This document shows positions 36,209 through 46,338 of a DNA stretch of 64,000 nt, piece by piece. Source of the DNA: Hymenoscyphus infarciens. Taxonomy: Eukaryota > Ascomycota > Leotiomycetes > Helotiales > Helotiaceae. Both the position numbers and the translations under genes were made by a program. Every line of letters begins with the position of its first letter. Within the stretch, counting starts at the first letter, position 1. The notes under the pieces were generated by a model that was given only the letters and a program-made list of their open reading frames with translations, had not been told where the DNA came from and did not search any database. The stretch is from positions 124,001 to 188,000 of the forward strand of contig LLCB01000041.1 of the NCBI GenBank assembly GCA_001414345.1. The letters run 5' to 3'.

Positions 36209-37247
36209 TTCTCTCTTCTTTAAAAAGACTCGTTTTAAGTCTTTGGTTATTAATTAGTATAGTGTCGAGTCGATTAGAGTATTATTTATCTATTTATTAT
36301 AAAGAATATAACTTGTCTACTATTATAGTATCTAGTAGTTAGAGTAGGGTTAGTAGCTAGTAGTACTATTATTTAAGAGCTAATTACTTTTTATTTATTA
36401 TTATATACTATATAATAATAGATATAAATAGAAGAGAGGCTAATTATTAGCTATTAGGTAGAAAGTAGTATACTACTATAGAGTTATTATATTCTTACTA
36501 TTATTATATATTATAATAGTAATTATTAAGTAATAAATAATAATCGTAAAGTAATAGCTATTATTATAAGTAGTATATTAGTAGACACTTTCCTCTAATT
36601 CTAACTTCTCTTCTTCTTTTCTTTTTATCTAAATAATATATATATAGTAAGAATACCTTCTAATTAGATATATTCTTATATACTAACTTATCTCCTAGAA
36701 TATATATATATTATATATATATATATATATAAAAGTAAGTCTTTCTCTTCTTAGTTAGGCCTAATTTAGAGCTAATCTAATATAGTAAAATGCCTCTCTT
36801 ATATTCTTCTAGTACGCTTCTAGCTATCTACTAAGTCTATTATATTTAGTACCTTTAAGTAAAATCTTAGAACAGAGATTATATATATACCTTTAAGAAG
36901 CCTAAGTCGAAGAAGTATAGATACTACGTAGAGTAGAATACTATATATATTCTAGTAAGTTTAATTCTAAATATATACTAAATCCGTTCTAACTCGAGTA
37001 GTTGCCGTGGTTTATAGAGAAGGAGTTTAGTAAGCTTAAGCTTAAGAAGGAGAAGAAGGAGATTAAGAGGACTGCTAAGGCCTTAGATAAGGTGTTGGTC
37101 GTTGCTAGTATAGAGGCACTAAAGAATAGTTTAGAGGTGTAGTTCGCTCTCTTAGAGGAGACTTAGGCGCTTCGCGCTAAGGTTGCTATAAGTACCCCTT
37201 ACTTGTTGGAGGGGTTTCGGTTGCTAACATTCAACAGTCCTTACGTA

Positions 37248-38629
37248 GTGCGTTCGAACTCTCCTTTGCTTTTCAAAGCCCGAATTCAGACCCCTTTCGC
37301 TTAAGAGACACCGCTGCCTCTGATGCCTTCCTACCACTTCCCTAGAATCGGATACGAATCGGTCGAAATACGCTTTCTATTAGGACGAAACTTAGAAGCG
37401 AGCTCTTAGCTGAGTTATTGCTGTTAATCTCGACCGAATATTATCCGACTCTACTCTGAACTTCTCTCGAACCTCTACTAGCGAACATTCGAAAGACTAC
37501 GGTTACGGACCGAGTCCTAGCTGGTACAAAGGTTAAAAGGTTAAAAGAGATGGAAGTGGAATTAGGAAGAAGATTATGCTAAAGAAACGTTCGCTTTTCG
37601 AGTACGGCTATACTCGGAGAGAATCGGACCGGTTCTTCTATGTGGGACAAGATTACACCTCAGCTCTGGAACGCGTCTGCTACGCTTAAGAGACGCTGGA
37701 ATTACAACTTCGCTGAGATAGTTAATGATCTTTTAGCTGTGGATAAGGAGCAAAACCGAAGCACTTCGGTTCAGAATACCCCTCCATCCAGCTCCGAACT
37801 CCCTACGATACGATAGCGACTCTTCTTCGAAATCGGAAGATGACGATTAAGTCCTTAAGTACCCCGAAGGGAACAAGGCAATACGACAACTTCGGCAACA
37901 ACTTCGCCTTTGACTAGCCGAGACTGTCCCTCCTTTTTGTTGTCCCGAACTTCAGACAACAGTTTCAACTTTAACAACTTCGGCAACAACTTCGCCTTTG
38001 ACCAGCCGAAACTACCCCTTTTATTGTCCTAAACTTCGGACAGCATTTTCAATTTTGGCATTAAGTCTTTTAACCAGCCGAAACCCCACCAACTCTAGTA
38101 CAGAGTCTTACAGTCTTTACATTCTTTCTTACTTTCTTTCACTTCTAGCAGGCCTAGAAGTTTCATTCGAATTCGAATCGGATACGAATCGGTACGCTCT
38201 CGAAGTAAGCTCTTAACTGAGTTATCACTGTCACCTATAACGTTACCTCTCGATGTTCGCCTCCGACTCTGCTTTAAACTTTTTTCTCATTTTACTTTAA
38301 ACTTTTTCCGACCTGCCGGACAGAATCGGACTACACTCTTTTAGCGAACGCTTGCTTTGATATTGAAGGATTGGAAACGAAGTCTCTTTTACAAGCATCT
38401 ACGAAGTTGATTCAGAACCGACATCTCGCTTACTATCCCCCCCCCCTAATTACATTGTATGCGCACGGTCGTTTTAGTATGGCAATGTCTGTGCACCGTA
38501 CAATGTAATCAAGGGGGGGATAGTACGACAAATGCTTCGACTCCGACAATGATGCCACAGCATCCCGATTCAGCCCTGAACGACAAGAGAGAGAAGACTC
38601 GAGGACGAGTCTTTTTCAAGGGAGGGGGA
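37248..38629 (+). repeat. Intact internal fragment of an element-C relative
   Basis: This matches the reverse complement of about 30944-33395 in element C but keeps normal GC content. It includes three reversed ~80 bp array units (about 37880-38090), the small MITE (38433-38523) and a polypurine tract (AAGGGAGGGGGA) directly before the LTR at 38630. That tract shows that the element's own direction is plus. Confidence 0.78.
38433..38523. mobile_element. TA-flanked C-tract MITE, copy 2
   Basis: This 91 bp element is flanked by TA at 38431-38432 and 38524-38525. Its termini (CTATCCCC with a C run, then TAATTACATTGTA) are inverted repeats of about 28 bases. Its core is the reverse complement of the copy at 4107-4198. 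Element C lacks it at the homologous site and reads TCGTAAGCGAG there (31131-31141), which supports duplication of TA on insertion. Confidence 0.85.
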
Positions 38630-38935
38630 TGTGATGGCCCGTCACCTAGGCCATCCTGGATAGCTGGGAGTACCTGCCACATATAAGGTTTCGGCTGCTG
38701 TTGTCTTACATTGTCTGTTTTAGGAAGGTTACGTAGGCGACGTATGACGTTGGTCGGTTTCGGACCCTTTTGTACTGTCCGAACCTCTTGTATATAGCAG
38801 CCTACTCCTAGAGTTAGAAGAGGGATAGTTTTTCCTTTTCTTCCGTATCAGTGCCTAGTATTAACATACGTTATTCTGTCTCGAACGCACTCCCATATGC
38901 CTCTTCTCCAGTAGTGTGTATTTCGTGCCGTTACA
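38630..38935 (+). repeat. Intact LTR with TG…CA ends
   Basis: This 306 bp LTR starts TGTGATGGCC and ends CCGTTACA. It is the least RIPped LTR in the window and shows the ancestral tips for all the others. A 58-base segment present in element C's LTRs is missing. Confidence 0.85.
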
Positions 38936-38971
38936 TAAAAAGGAAAAACTCTTCTTCGCCGGTGACGGCAT

Positions 38972-39287
38972 GCGTTCGAGACAGAATAACGTATGTAAAT
39001 ACTAGGCACTGATACGGAAGAAAAGGAAAAACTATCCTTCTTCCGTACCGAGTATGAACATCTATATACAAGAGGTAGGAGACTACTAAGTCCCGACAAG
39101 AATGATAACCGAGCCCTTCCTGATACAGCTACTAAAACAATAAGGGCTTTGAAGCCAAACATGTAAGGCCTTGAAGCGAAACATGTAACATCCGGACCTT
39201 GCTCCCTTCGGCACCTTCCTTCTCATGAGTCGTAGGGGTATCGGCAGTTTCACGAATGCCGACAATTCAGGATGGCGTGCCATCACA
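38972..39287 (-). repeat. 5'-truncated LTR at the island's right edge
   Basis: This matches 35846-36208 from its position ~47 onward and ends GGCGTGCCATCACA at 39287, followed by the TTAGT duplication. It is unRIPped. It forms an inverted repeat with the neighbouring LTR (see findings). Confidence 0.8.
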
Positions 39288-39470
39288 TTAGTGTGTCTCA
39301 CGATTATGCTTACATAAAAGAAAGAACAGTCTAAACAAGATTCTAATCCAAAATTGGCCTGCTATCTGCTTGTGATAAGAATTTGCCCATAGGTTCAACG
39401 CCTGGCTAAACCACCCCGTTGCTTTCAAGTACGCTAGTAATTGTCATATCCTGCTTTATCAATGTAGCTT

Positions 39471-40248
39471 CTACCTGCAGAAACACCCTATAAACCGGCC
39501 AGCAGTGCATTTATAGTTGAGACCATTACAGTTCTCACAAGAGTTATCATACGACTCGCAAATGCTGTAGCAAGGGCAGTTGGCATATTTCCCCGCGGTA
39601 CAGAACCCCAACCCGCCTCTAGGGTTGTTAAATCCATCGCAACCAGCCTCGTGACAATCCAACATTATATTCTTGCAAGATTTGTTTGCGGGGGTCATAA
39701 TCGCTGAGGGCCCGCAGTTGTGAACATCCTCCTTGTCCGTGTTTACTTTGAACCCGTTCGAGTAGCATTCGGGAATGGACGTGAATTTGAAGTTGGCCGC
39801 GAGAACTCGGATGTATATATGGAGAAGAACGAGGAGGTGGCTTGCGCAAGGGGAGAAGAAGTGGAAAGTTGACTTGGGTTCTGCGTTCTGCTCGTGGATT
39901 AGCGCAAGTTCATCCTACACGGAGTTTTCTGACATGCCTGCGGTTTGGATGCTCCATTGAACATTCCTGTATTCGAGCTCCACCCACCCCCCAGACAAGA
40001 GCTGCGCCTGCTACAATGAGGAACAAGACGGCTACTCCAGCACGATATAGATTGTGATTGCCGAACCTTTTTGTGGTTTTGCCTGTTGATTGAGACTCGT
40101 GGTCGCCATTTGGAATTGGGCTACCCTCCCTCCGCTCACTATCTAACTGACCCTCCCTGTCCACAACAACGGTGTATAATGGGTTGTGGATTGGGAGAAC
40201 TTGGGGCGCATTATTGATTGGGATTTCGAGGCCTGGAGGAAACTCCAT
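39471..40248 (-). CDS. Predicted single-pass membrane protein with Cys-rich extracellular domain
   Basis: My model has exon 1 39988-40248 and exon 2 39471-39887, with intron 39888-39987 (donor GTGGGT, acceptor GAGCAG), about 225 residues. An upstream in-frame ATG exists at 40329. The start MEFPPGLEIPINNAPQVLPI is a Pro-rich cytosolic head. One membrane helix follows (YRAGVAVLFLIVAGAALVWG, about residues 68-87). The outer domain has about 16 cysteines (PEC, HNC, SCKN, LDC, GCDG, CPC, CESYDNSCENC, GCFC), pointing to a disulphide-rich fold. This layout is common in uncharacterised fungal surface proteins. The intron placement is uncertain, since alternative acceptors lie within 15 bases. The gene ends 184 bp from the retroelement island. 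Function unknown. Confidence 0.6.
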
Positions 40249-40329
40249 TGCTTGGAGACCTTCATGATCGGGGCTTATCGGGGAAATCATCGTCGAAGGT
40301 CTTCGTATGCTCTTGCTTTTGATCAACAA

Positions 40330-42056
40330 AACGAAGTAGATAGCGTTGAATCTTTCGTGCCCTGTACATAATTAACAATCGCTACCGTTGAAGATATATA
40401 CCTCTTGCTGAATTCATTTCCATTTTGTGCGTCCCCATTGAAAAGCAGACGTCGGAAATGCCGTTATATTCAGATAGTGGGTCAAAGGACCGCAAAGATA
40501 CTTCTTCCCCATATCAGGCCTTCTAGAAGAATATAAACTTCTTCTGTGCGAACTTCGCTTTGCCCTGATGAATAACAACTTCAGCCTTATTCAACACCTG
40601 TGTGCGTCATGCGGTAGGAAGGCTATACTGATTCGCACATGAAAAATCGAAGGAGGATCACAATGTAAGGGTTTAGGGCACTTTGATCGGAGCCCCCTAG
40701 ACGCAGAAGGATGGTGTAGAGGATTCTGATGGTGATGTCCCCAAATCCATGGGAGAGTAAAAAAGATTGTTGGAACAGACAAGAGGAAAAGAAAACCAAG
40801 TCAAGATATACGGAAGAGATTGACGAAAGAGATAATGCGCAGATCAAGTAGCATGCGTAGGTTTGTATATAGAATTACAAAGAAAGGTTCGACCATATGA
40901 AGATCGAGAGTTCATGGTGTTTTGGAGCGAGATCAGCACAACAAAGTCTTGGTGCCTTGTTGCCTTATAAGGCCTTCATGACCAACATCTTGTCTCATCT
41001 TGGAATGAAACTACTTCAACTACAAGCCTCGGATCACCTTTGATTGTGTATACATTGTTGAACTCCTACCCAAGAACGCGTGATTAGGATGTCGCTTCAA
41101 CTTTCTAGGCGGTACTCGATTCGGCATATGACCTGTTGAACGCTCCCAGGAAGCAGCTCACTGCCGGATCCCGCAGGAAGAGAGGATTCTTCCAAATTTT
41201 AACAGCACCTAGGACTCTAGGAGAGATCAGTGGCCCCTCCTTATGCACGGATTCCGGAGCTGCCTGCGTCATTTATATACTCTCTTTGAGTTTGTACGTT
41301 TTCAGCGATGCCAATGAAAAGCCAGTTGAACATTTCAAGAGATGTGAGTGGGCCTGGTATTCTTTACATATTTCCTATACAGGTCACTATCTGGCCCATT
41401 TCTCGATTTGGAGAAATCATCCGGTCACCTTGTCACACACCTGCGAAATTTGTTGGACAGGTTGGATTTTGAAATCACACTTTTCTATTGTGGAAGTTAT
41501 TCCGACCACTCTATCACCGGAGTGTCCGTCAATGATAATATTCAGGTATATTCTTTCTATCGATGGTAATGTTACTTCTCGAGGTTACACTCTGAGCTCT
41601 TAATACAAGCTCGAATTCTTTTACTGAGAACCAACTAGGCCAGATCGATGGTGGATCATCTTGGTTTGGTAGAAATCTTCGGGAAATCTGAGTAATCCTG
41701 AGAAACGGCAAAAGAACATAACGGATTTCTTTCCTGCCTCATTAGCCCCTACTTAGTTCTTAAAACATCCGGTTTCTCCTTTTTCTCTCCTACAATGACC
41801 AGTTGTCCGCTATACCACTTATCTCAAGCGACCTGTTCATCATCAGCAACTCAAAAGTCTACACTTAAGAGATTCCCAACACCACCTATCTGTTTCTACA
41901 TTATACTATCATACCGTTGCACACCTTCACATCTCCACACCTCATTTCAAAAAAGCGCAACTTCCCTTTATTCCATACAAAAATTATTTTTCACCTCTCA
42001 CATTATCGTACCAGCTCATAAAAAATACACATTAACTAATCCCCCACCCCCACACC
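40330..42056. other. Intergenic, 1.7 kb, no gene supported
   Basis: Several open frames exist (for example 41136-41603 and 41348-41569 on plus), but none has recognisable domains or a supportable intron structure. 41795-42056 is pyrimidine-rich. Confidence 0.45.
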
Positions 42057-42644
42057 TTATATCTTCCCCCACAAAAATGCCCTCTTCGGCTTCTCAATCG
42101 GCCTCGTCCTCCCCCCATCCGCCTTCCAAACCTCATATTTACTCATAACCTTCCCCTCCCCATCCCTCCTCGTCTCAGCCATCAAATCCCTCTTAACCTC
42201 CCTATCAAGTCCCGGCGCATAAAACTTCGCATTCCCCTTCGTAATCCTCGGTTTAAGCACCATATTCAACGGGCCACCCCTCTTCTCTTCCCTCCTAAAT
42301 AAACTTCCCCAACTCCCCGGTTCCATGACTCTAAACCTTTGTTGCGGTTGCGGTCGCATCGGAGGAGAGTATAAATGCGAAGCATATGGTTTTGAGGAAA
42401 TGGAGGAGTAGGATTCCATTTCCATTTCTTTCTGTTTTTGTCGAGCGATGCGACGCGCGCGGTGACGCCAGATACGGCGTTGACAGCAACACCAGCAGAG
42501 GAGGAGGGATATTATTGTTCCGAGGAGCAGACACGAAACGAGGATGGCGATGGCTTGGGTTGAGAGTTTGGCTGCTGCTATGGCTGTTTCGGGGGGTACG
42601 TAGCGGGTTGTTAAAATTGAGGCGAGAGAGAGGGAGGGTGGCAT
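42057..42644 (-). CDS. Hypothetical single-pass membrane protein
   Basis: This is a complete single-exon frame of 195 residues. A hydrophobic helix at about residues 31-50 (AIAILVSCLLLGTIISLLLC) is followed at once by WCCCQRRIWRHRARRIARQK. Such a membrane segment with juxtamembrane cysteines and a basic cluster favours type III (N-out) topology and possible palmitoylation. The rest is basic, with no catalytic motifs. A long overlapping frame on the same strand (42331-42774) has poorer composition and is probably a shadow. Family not recognised; confidence comes from length, composition and the membrane helix. Confidence 0.6.
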   Translation of the reverse strand: MPPSLSLASILTTRYVPPETAIAAAKLSTQAIAILVSCLLLGTIISLLLCWCCCQRRIWRHRARRIARQKQKEMEMESYSSISSKPYASHLYSPPMRPQPQQRFRVMEPGSWGSLFRREEKRGGPLNMVLKPRITKGNAKFYAPGLDREVKRDLMAETRRDGEGKVMSKYEVWKADGGRTRPIEKPKRAFLWGKI

Positions 42645-43753
42645 GGTTTATATATTTTTCATAGGTTGTTTGAGAGTAGGAGGTTGGGCGCGTGTTGTTG
42701 GATTCGAGGTTGGTGATGATGGTGAAGTTTAATGTGTTTTTGGAAAGTGTGAAGAGGAAGTATCTCAAAACCAACTTCTCTCTGCCTTCCTCTTCTAACT
42801 AATAACCCAAAAAATGGAGAAAAGTATCATTTATCCCATAACCACCAACCAACAACCTTTCTATACGTCCTCACAGGCACTGACACCACCGACCGTAGAA
42901 GCTCTTAAGCCTCCCATCGTGACGTGCGAGTCTTACGAGTGTTGCCTTGGTACATCGGAGGTTTGGTATGCGGATGCCTGCGCGTAAGCGAGGCGCAAAG
43001 GGGGCGGAGCTTGATATTTTAGCGCTTGGTCTCGCTTTCGTATTAGGTTATTTATCTCGTGATTGGATGGCCTGATGTTGGTTTCTAGAGGCAGACAATG
43101 TTGGTAGTGAGTTTTCGGTGCCTTGTGTTTTTGTAGTTTTCTACGTAAAGTTTGTTGGTAAGAAGAAATTTCCACCAAGGGAACTTCTAGGTTGCCTTCT
43201 TGGGTGGGGGCTTAAATTAGACCCTGTGGCTAATTCAGGCCTGAGTAGTTGAATTGTTTACGGACGTAGACTGATATGCGGGGAAATTTAGGTTTTTTTA
43301 GAGGCTGAGGGGGTGGCGGAGCTATTTATAGCACGAACTGAAAAGATTTCAAAACGCTCTGATTAACTGCATCGTTTATCGTTTTCGCTTTCGCTTCACT
43401 TATTTATTGGGTATTGAGTTCTTATTCGTATGTGTCTATAAGTGGAAATGGAATTTCAAGAATGGGTGCTCTAAAAATGACAGGGAGGGGAGGGGTTGGG
43501 AAGCGATTCAGGATAATTATCTCTCCCACGACAGGAGAGTGCGAACTAAAGCAACCTTATTAGAGAGCCTGTGGCTTCTTGATATTTTTATACATGAATG
43601 GAGATGTCTTAACATGAAGACTGGGTATATGATACAACATAATTTACATCCTTATACAATACTCTTTGAGTTTTATGTTGATACACCGGCACCACCGGAC
43701 TTCTACTCGTCTTGTTGGCTGCCCGTTAATATTTATCCGAAATGCAAAATCCT
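42645..43753. other. Intergenic, no gene recognised
   Basis: This is upstream sequence of the membrane protein and downstream sequence of tyrosyl-tRNA synthetase. The frame at 43407-43775 overlaps the 3' end of the synthetase gene and has no family features. Confidence 0.5.
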
Positions 43754-45645
43754 TCACTCCGGCTTGTCTGACTGAGGTTCTTGCGTACCACGAGGCGTCT
43801 CAAGATTCTCCAAAACCTTCTTGTTCCGCATCTCCAAATTGCTGAGCGGGCCGCGCTGAAGTTTTTGTCCAGGATAGGTTTTTCCAGAGACATCAAACTC
43901 AGCATCAGGAACCACCTGGATGATTCTGATGTTATGTTTCCCTTTTCGAAGCATCAAAAGATCCCCATGCACGAGAAATTTAGAGGTTTCCTCGGGTTTC
44001 CAAGGCTTTATTCTGGTCCAGCTAACGAAGGCATCATTCATTGCTGCCTTTCCATGTGGCATTCCTCCAATAAACACACTCAATTGTGTTGCAAGACGAT
44101 GTCCCTCGGTTGCCGAGGCCGCAAGTCCAGCGGCGTAAAGAATCCGACCAATGCTCAATGTATGGACAACAGAGTGGGGTAATTGAACGTTGGCACGTGG
44201 TTTGTTGTTGAGTGTAACATAACCAGCCTTTGCGTCATGATCAATGGGAACCTCCATAGTCAATGATTCTTCAGGCTTCTTTTGGAATAAGAAACGATGT
44301 TGCTCCTCTGTAACTTTTGCCTCGTGGGGTCCGTGAACTAATTCCACAACCTCGCGAGCGAGAGCATGCTGTGCGACTCGTTTCTTTGGATCCTCCATAT
44401 GTTGCTTTACCACAGTGTCGATTTCTTCAATTGGCATAAACGTAAACATCTTCAAATATTTGCTGACATCGGCGTCCGCAGTTTGGAGAAAATACTTGTA
44501 AAGGTCAAATGTGCTTGTCTTTTCAGAATCAAGCCAGATGGCGTTCCCCTCACTCTTCCCGAATTTTTTACCAGAGCTCAAGGTCAACAGTGGAACTGTA
44601 AAGCCAAATGGATCTCCCATAGGCTCGACCTTATTTCGTACGACAGGGTCTGGGTGGTTCTTTGCGATGTACTTGATGGCATCGATTCCAGCGGTAATGT
44701 TTCCGAATTGGTCGGCGCCACCAATTTGCATATGTACTCCTTTCGTATGGAACATATGCCACCAATCCCAAGCTTGCATTAGAGGGTATGTGAATTCTGC
44801 AAATGACATGCCGTCACCGTTCTTCATCTTATTTTTCACGCTGGCAAGTCAGCAATTTTTCCCTCTTGGTAACAACTAGATTACTCACGTCTCTCGAGCA
44901 AGCATTGGCCCCAATCGCATGCCGTGACCCAGAACCTGTAGAACCTCAAGAAACGGCTGTTTGTTCCACCACGCAGCATTGTTGGCCAATTCCTTATGCA
45001 TAGCCCAACCATTGTCTTCGTGAAACTCCATGCGTCTCTTGCCGTATGGTTCCATATTAAGCCACAACTTTTTCAGTTGATAATGCATAGCTACCATTTT
45101 CGCCGTTCGTTCGGATGAGTGCTCCTTTTCCCGGGTGGTCAATCGATCGGTTGGGTCTCCAATTTTTGCCGTTGATCCTCCCAACAGCGTCACGGCATGA
45201 TATCCATTCAAATACATCCAGCCCAGCGCCATGAATGGCAGCAGATGGCCAACATGGAGAGAATCGGCGGTTGGGTCGATTCCGACATATGCTCCCAGTC
45301 TTGACTCCGTCATTCGTTTGTCGACCATGTCACGATCACTAGAACGCAAGTTATTAGCATAAACCCAAGCAGAAAGTATATGGAGTTAATGCCATACCCA
45401 GTGATGGTGTTCACCAAGCCTCTTTCTTCCAGAATGGTGAGCATGCTCTTCCGTCTTCCCGCTGCGATGTCCGCTGCTCGCTCTTGCCATTGTAATTCTG
45501 CGCCGGCCACTTTTGTCAGGTATTTTATGCCAATCCAACGCCTGCTCGTCCAACTCGGGGATTTTCGTGCTCGAAAGGAACATTGTGCACACACATAAAG
45601 AAGGTTGGGTCTGGCGGAGCTTCGAAGTAGGGAGGGTGAGGCCAT
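43754..45645 (-). CDS. MSY1: Tyrosyl-tRNA synthetase, mitochondrial
   Basis: This class Ic synthetase charges mitochondrial tRNA-Tyr. There are three exons: 45398-45645, 44889-45338 and 43754-44840. The introns are 59 and 48 bp with in-phase joins (NTITG|DRDM and LARET|VKNK). The product is 594 residues. The N-terminus MASPSLLRSSARPNLLYVCA is basic and amphipathic, as in matrix import. The HIGH signature is HVGH (residues 111-114, DSLHVGHLLPF). The KMSKS loop is KFGKS (325-329, KKFGKSEGNAIWLD). The tyrosine-binding region GGADQFGNITAG is present. A C-terminal S4-like RNA-binding part contains GDLLMLRKGKHNI. The family is bacterial-type TyrRS, as expected for the organelle. It is divergent from the GH36-like gene. 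Confidence 0.96.
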
Positions 45646-46338
45646 GATGGCGGGTGGAAAGATGTTTATAAAACCATGAAAATGGGAATTGGAGATACTC
45701 GGTTGGCGTGTGGTAAGACCCGGCTAGGTGTAAAAGCTGGGATTGTAGGGTGGAGGAAGAATTGAAGTTGTTGATAACTTTGGAAGTGCTTCGGGGAAAA
45801 AAGACAACCTCGAGCCTTTTGGTGAGACGCGATTGCGGCCTTGATTTCGAGGCACGAGAGGACTTCGCAGGGATTGCGCATCCCCGGCCCGGAATCGGAG
45901 TCGTCTTGTGTTCTCCCCTCACTTGTACGGTGCCCAGGTGGAGTGTATGGAGTAGATCTTCAAAATCAATATAAATGCAGGAACGACCAATGCAAGACTA
46001 TTACTACCTTACCATACCTACCTACCTTAGCTGCATTGCATCAGTGTGTGTTGGCAATTCCTACCTGCGTACTCTCCTCTACTCCCGCCTTCGCTTGTAT
46101 GTTGGGACCTTCCATTTCTTCTGTTCTCTTCTCGTTCACCTCTACCCCTTCCCTCCTTCCCTCCTCCCCTCTTATATAGCTAAAGCAGTTGTCCTGCCCA
46201 ACTCGCAACTCCAACTCCGCAGCTAGCTCCTGCCCTTCTGCCCTTTTACAATTGGATCTGTTGTTCTTGATAATCTTAACCTCAACTGGAACTTCTAAAC
46301 GACATCTGCACCTTGTGTCATCTCCATCTCCTTCCATC
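45646..46338. promoter_or_regulatory. Bidirectional upstream region, MSY1 / GH36-like gene
   Basis: These 693 bases lie between divergent starts. A long C/T-rich stretch (46100-46180) and ACCTACCTACC repeats near 46015 precede the GH36-like gene and resemble fungal pyrimidine-rich core promoters or leaders. Confidence 0.5.

Larger units (their letters stand above)
35846..39287 (-). mobile_element. Chimeric LTR element with RIPped left and nearly intact right part (elements B/D)
   Basis: The whole unit is bounded by TTAGT at 35841-35845 and 39288-39292, so it behaves as one insertion. The left LTR (35846-36208) and the 3' end of a gag-pol region (36209 to about 37247) match element A's family. 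At about 37247 the sequence switches to an element-C-type internal region in opposite orientation. That part ends with an intact LTR (38630-38935), a 36-base leader piece, and a 5'-truncated LTR (38972-39287) pairing with the left one. GC content recovers from about 36990 rightward. RIP has hit the left and largely spared the right. It is non-functional. Confidence 0.75.

Noticed and set aside
41136..41603. 155-codon frame on plus (and a second in another frame at 41348-41569)
   Set aside because: Neither frame has a domain, and they compete for the same DNA. The second looks slightly more protein-like, but I could not join it to other exons.
42331..42774. 147-codon frame on minus overlapping the membrane protein
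   Set aside because: Asn/Thr/Ser/Arg-rich shadow of the 195-residue frame, without a membrane helix.
46189..46338. Upstream in-frame ATG for the GH36-like gene
   Set aside because: It would add 50 Ser/Thr/Pro-rich residues without family similarity. The ATG at 46339 has good context and starts where family-like sequence begins.
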